Assembly (NCBI GenBank): GCA_021805405.1
Contig: JAJZFK010000326.1
Span: 1 to 6,919, forward strand
Length of the DNA: 6,919 bases
Reading direction: 5' to 3'
Origin: a bacterium
Lineage (GTDB): Bacteria; Armatimonadota; Chthonomonadetes; Chthonomonadales; Chthonomonadaceae
The translations under genes were made by a program, and so were the position numbers. Shown piece by piece: positions 6,182-6,919 of the stretch; the first letter of the stretch is position 1; each line of letters starts with the position of its first letter. The notes beneath the pieces are model-generated. The model had not been told where the DNA came from. It worked only from the letters and a program-made list of their open reading frames with translations, and did no database searches.

Positions 6182-6919
6182 ATGCACACCTCTATCGGAT
6201 ATTTGGAGATCGCCGTTACCTCACCTATTACCACCGCAATAATCGCGCCACGTTCGAGAAGCGCATGCTGCAACCTGCTGACCTGGTTGGGTGCAACCAC
6301 AATTGCCAGACCACCGGACGTCTGCGGGTCCGCCAGGATATCCCTATAAGCAACAGAAACATTATCGTCATAATGCACAACTTTATCTGTAAACTCCCGG
6401 TTTGCTGCCGCACCACCAGTTACCATTCCCGCATGAATCAAGGCAGGAACACCCGGTAACACCGGCAGAGAATCAGCGGGTAGGCGAATGGTCACGTTGC
6501 TCGCACGCGCGACGTTTAACAGGTGACCTAAAACACCAAATCCAGTAATGTCGGTTGCGGCGTGAATTGGCAGATCGGGCCCAATACCCAGTTCGTTCAT
6601 TGCCTTGCCTGCCGGAGAATTAAGGGCTGTCATACAATCTACACCTGCCTGCAGCACCGAAACATCGCACACATCGGCACGCGCCGCCGTTGCGATGATG
6701 CCCACGCCTAGCGGCTTGGTTAGCACAACCAGATCGCCAGGTTGCGCGCCGGCATTTGATGCGACACGGCCAGGATGTATGAGCCCGGTCACCGCCATGC
6801 CAAATTTGGGCTCCGCATCCTGCACACTATGCCCTCCCACAAGCATAGCGCCAGCTTCTGCCACCTTGCTTGCCCCCCCGGCAATAATATCGGCAGCCTC
6901 CTGTGGGCCACGTTCATCA
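6178..6919 (-). CDS. selD: Selenide, water dikinase / selenophosphate synthase (5' partial)
   Basis: SelD uses ATP and selenide to make selenophosphate, the selenium donor for tRNA-Sec charging by SelA and for tRNA 2-selenouridine. The frame is open through the right edge, giving the last 247 or so codons. Residues starting DERGPQEAADIIAGGASK precede the first in-window start-like codon, a GTG at 6864, so that codon is internal. Family motifs follow: AGAMLVGGHSVQD, LTKPLGVGI, AATDITGFGVLGHLL with the conserved Asp of the ATP/metal site, and DPQTSGGL near the C-terminus. Compared with the 347-residue E. coli enzyme about 100 N-terminal residues are missing, including the glycine-rich segment with catalytic Cys or Sec and the Lys, so I cannot say whether this SelD is itself a selenoprotein. 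Its TGA overlaps the start of the downstream membrane protein gene. With tRNA-Sec close by, the gene's role in selenocysteine synthesis is well supported. Confidence 0.97.
   Translation of the reverse strand, partial: DERGPQEAADIIAGGASKVAEAGAMLVGGHSVQDAEPKFGMAVTGLIHPGRVASNAGAQPGDLVVLTKPLGVGIIATAARADVCDVSVLQAGVDCMTALNSPAGKAMNELGIGPDLPIHAATDITGFGVLGHLLNVARASNVTIRLPADSLPVLPGVPALIHAGMVTGGAAANREFTDKVVHYDDNVSVAYRDILADPQTSGGLAIVVAPNQVSRLQHALLERGAIIAVVIGEVTAISKYPIEVCI
6187..6193 (-). promoter_or_regulatory. Shine-Dalgarno site of the membrane protein, inside the selD 3' end
   Basis: AGAGGTG on the minus strand lies within the last codons of selD, five bases before the ATG at 6181. It decides for that ATG over the GTG at 6187, which would overlap the site itself, and it supports coupled translation with selD. 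Confidence 0.6.

Noticed and set aside
6185..6187. GTG at 6187 as the membrane protein start
   Set aside because: It would overlap the AGAGGTG site, while ATG 6181 has correct spacing and an ATGA overlap with selD.
6862..6864. GTG at 6864 as the selD start
   Set aside because: The upstream codons to the window edge are open and match conserved SelD sequence, so the gene simply continues beyond the edge.
1..6919. CRISPR array, insertion sequence or integrated element, including at the 3' end of tRNA-Sec
   Set aside because: No spaced repeats, transposase or integrase were seen, and no second copy of the tRNA 3' end that would mark an attachment site was found.

Overview
This window is an ordinary stretch of bacterial chromosome with intermediate GC content. 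It carries seven protein-coding genes, two of them cut by the window edges, and one unusual RNA gene. No insertion sequence, phage gene or CRISPR array is visible. The mix is a short form of leucyl/phenylalanyl-tRNA-protein transferase, a type III (CoaX) pantothenate kinase, a NupG-like nucleoside/H+ symporter, a two-membrane-segment PAS-GGDEF protein and selenium genes. It suggests a free-living, diderm-type bacterium outside the well-studied enterics. I cannot name the phylum from the sequence; Armatimonadota or a similar environmental lineage is only a guess.

Layout, left to right. Bases 1-135 (+) are the C-terminus of an Fe/Mn superoxide dismutase. Convergent to it is aat (224-808, -), an N-degron tRNA transferase. 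Divergent from aat across about 100 bp is coaX (911-1693, +), the first enzyme of coenzyme A synthesis. Its 3' end overlaps by 27 bp the convergent gene for a nucleoside-type MFS transporter (1667-2971, -). After a 180-bp gap with a candidate promoter comes a large membrane-bound diguanylate cyclase with three PAS-like sensor regions (3152 to about 5413, -). About 210 bp further is the selenium block, all on the minus strand: the tRNA for selenocysteine (5625-5724), a four-helix membrane protein of unknown function (5744-6181), and selD (6178 to beyond 6919).

The selenium block is the most informative part. SelD makes selenophosphate, and tRNA-Sec carries the selenocysteine made from it and inserts it at UGA codons. 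The small membrane protein lies between them, joined to selD by a 4-base ATGA stop/start overlap and ending 19 bases before the tRNA. The three are probably one transcript, which makes the membrane protein a candidate selenium-linked gene. The selA and selB genes needed to complete the pathway are not in the window and may lie beyond the right edge. The other genes look like independent housekeeping or signalling units with no evident shared pathway.
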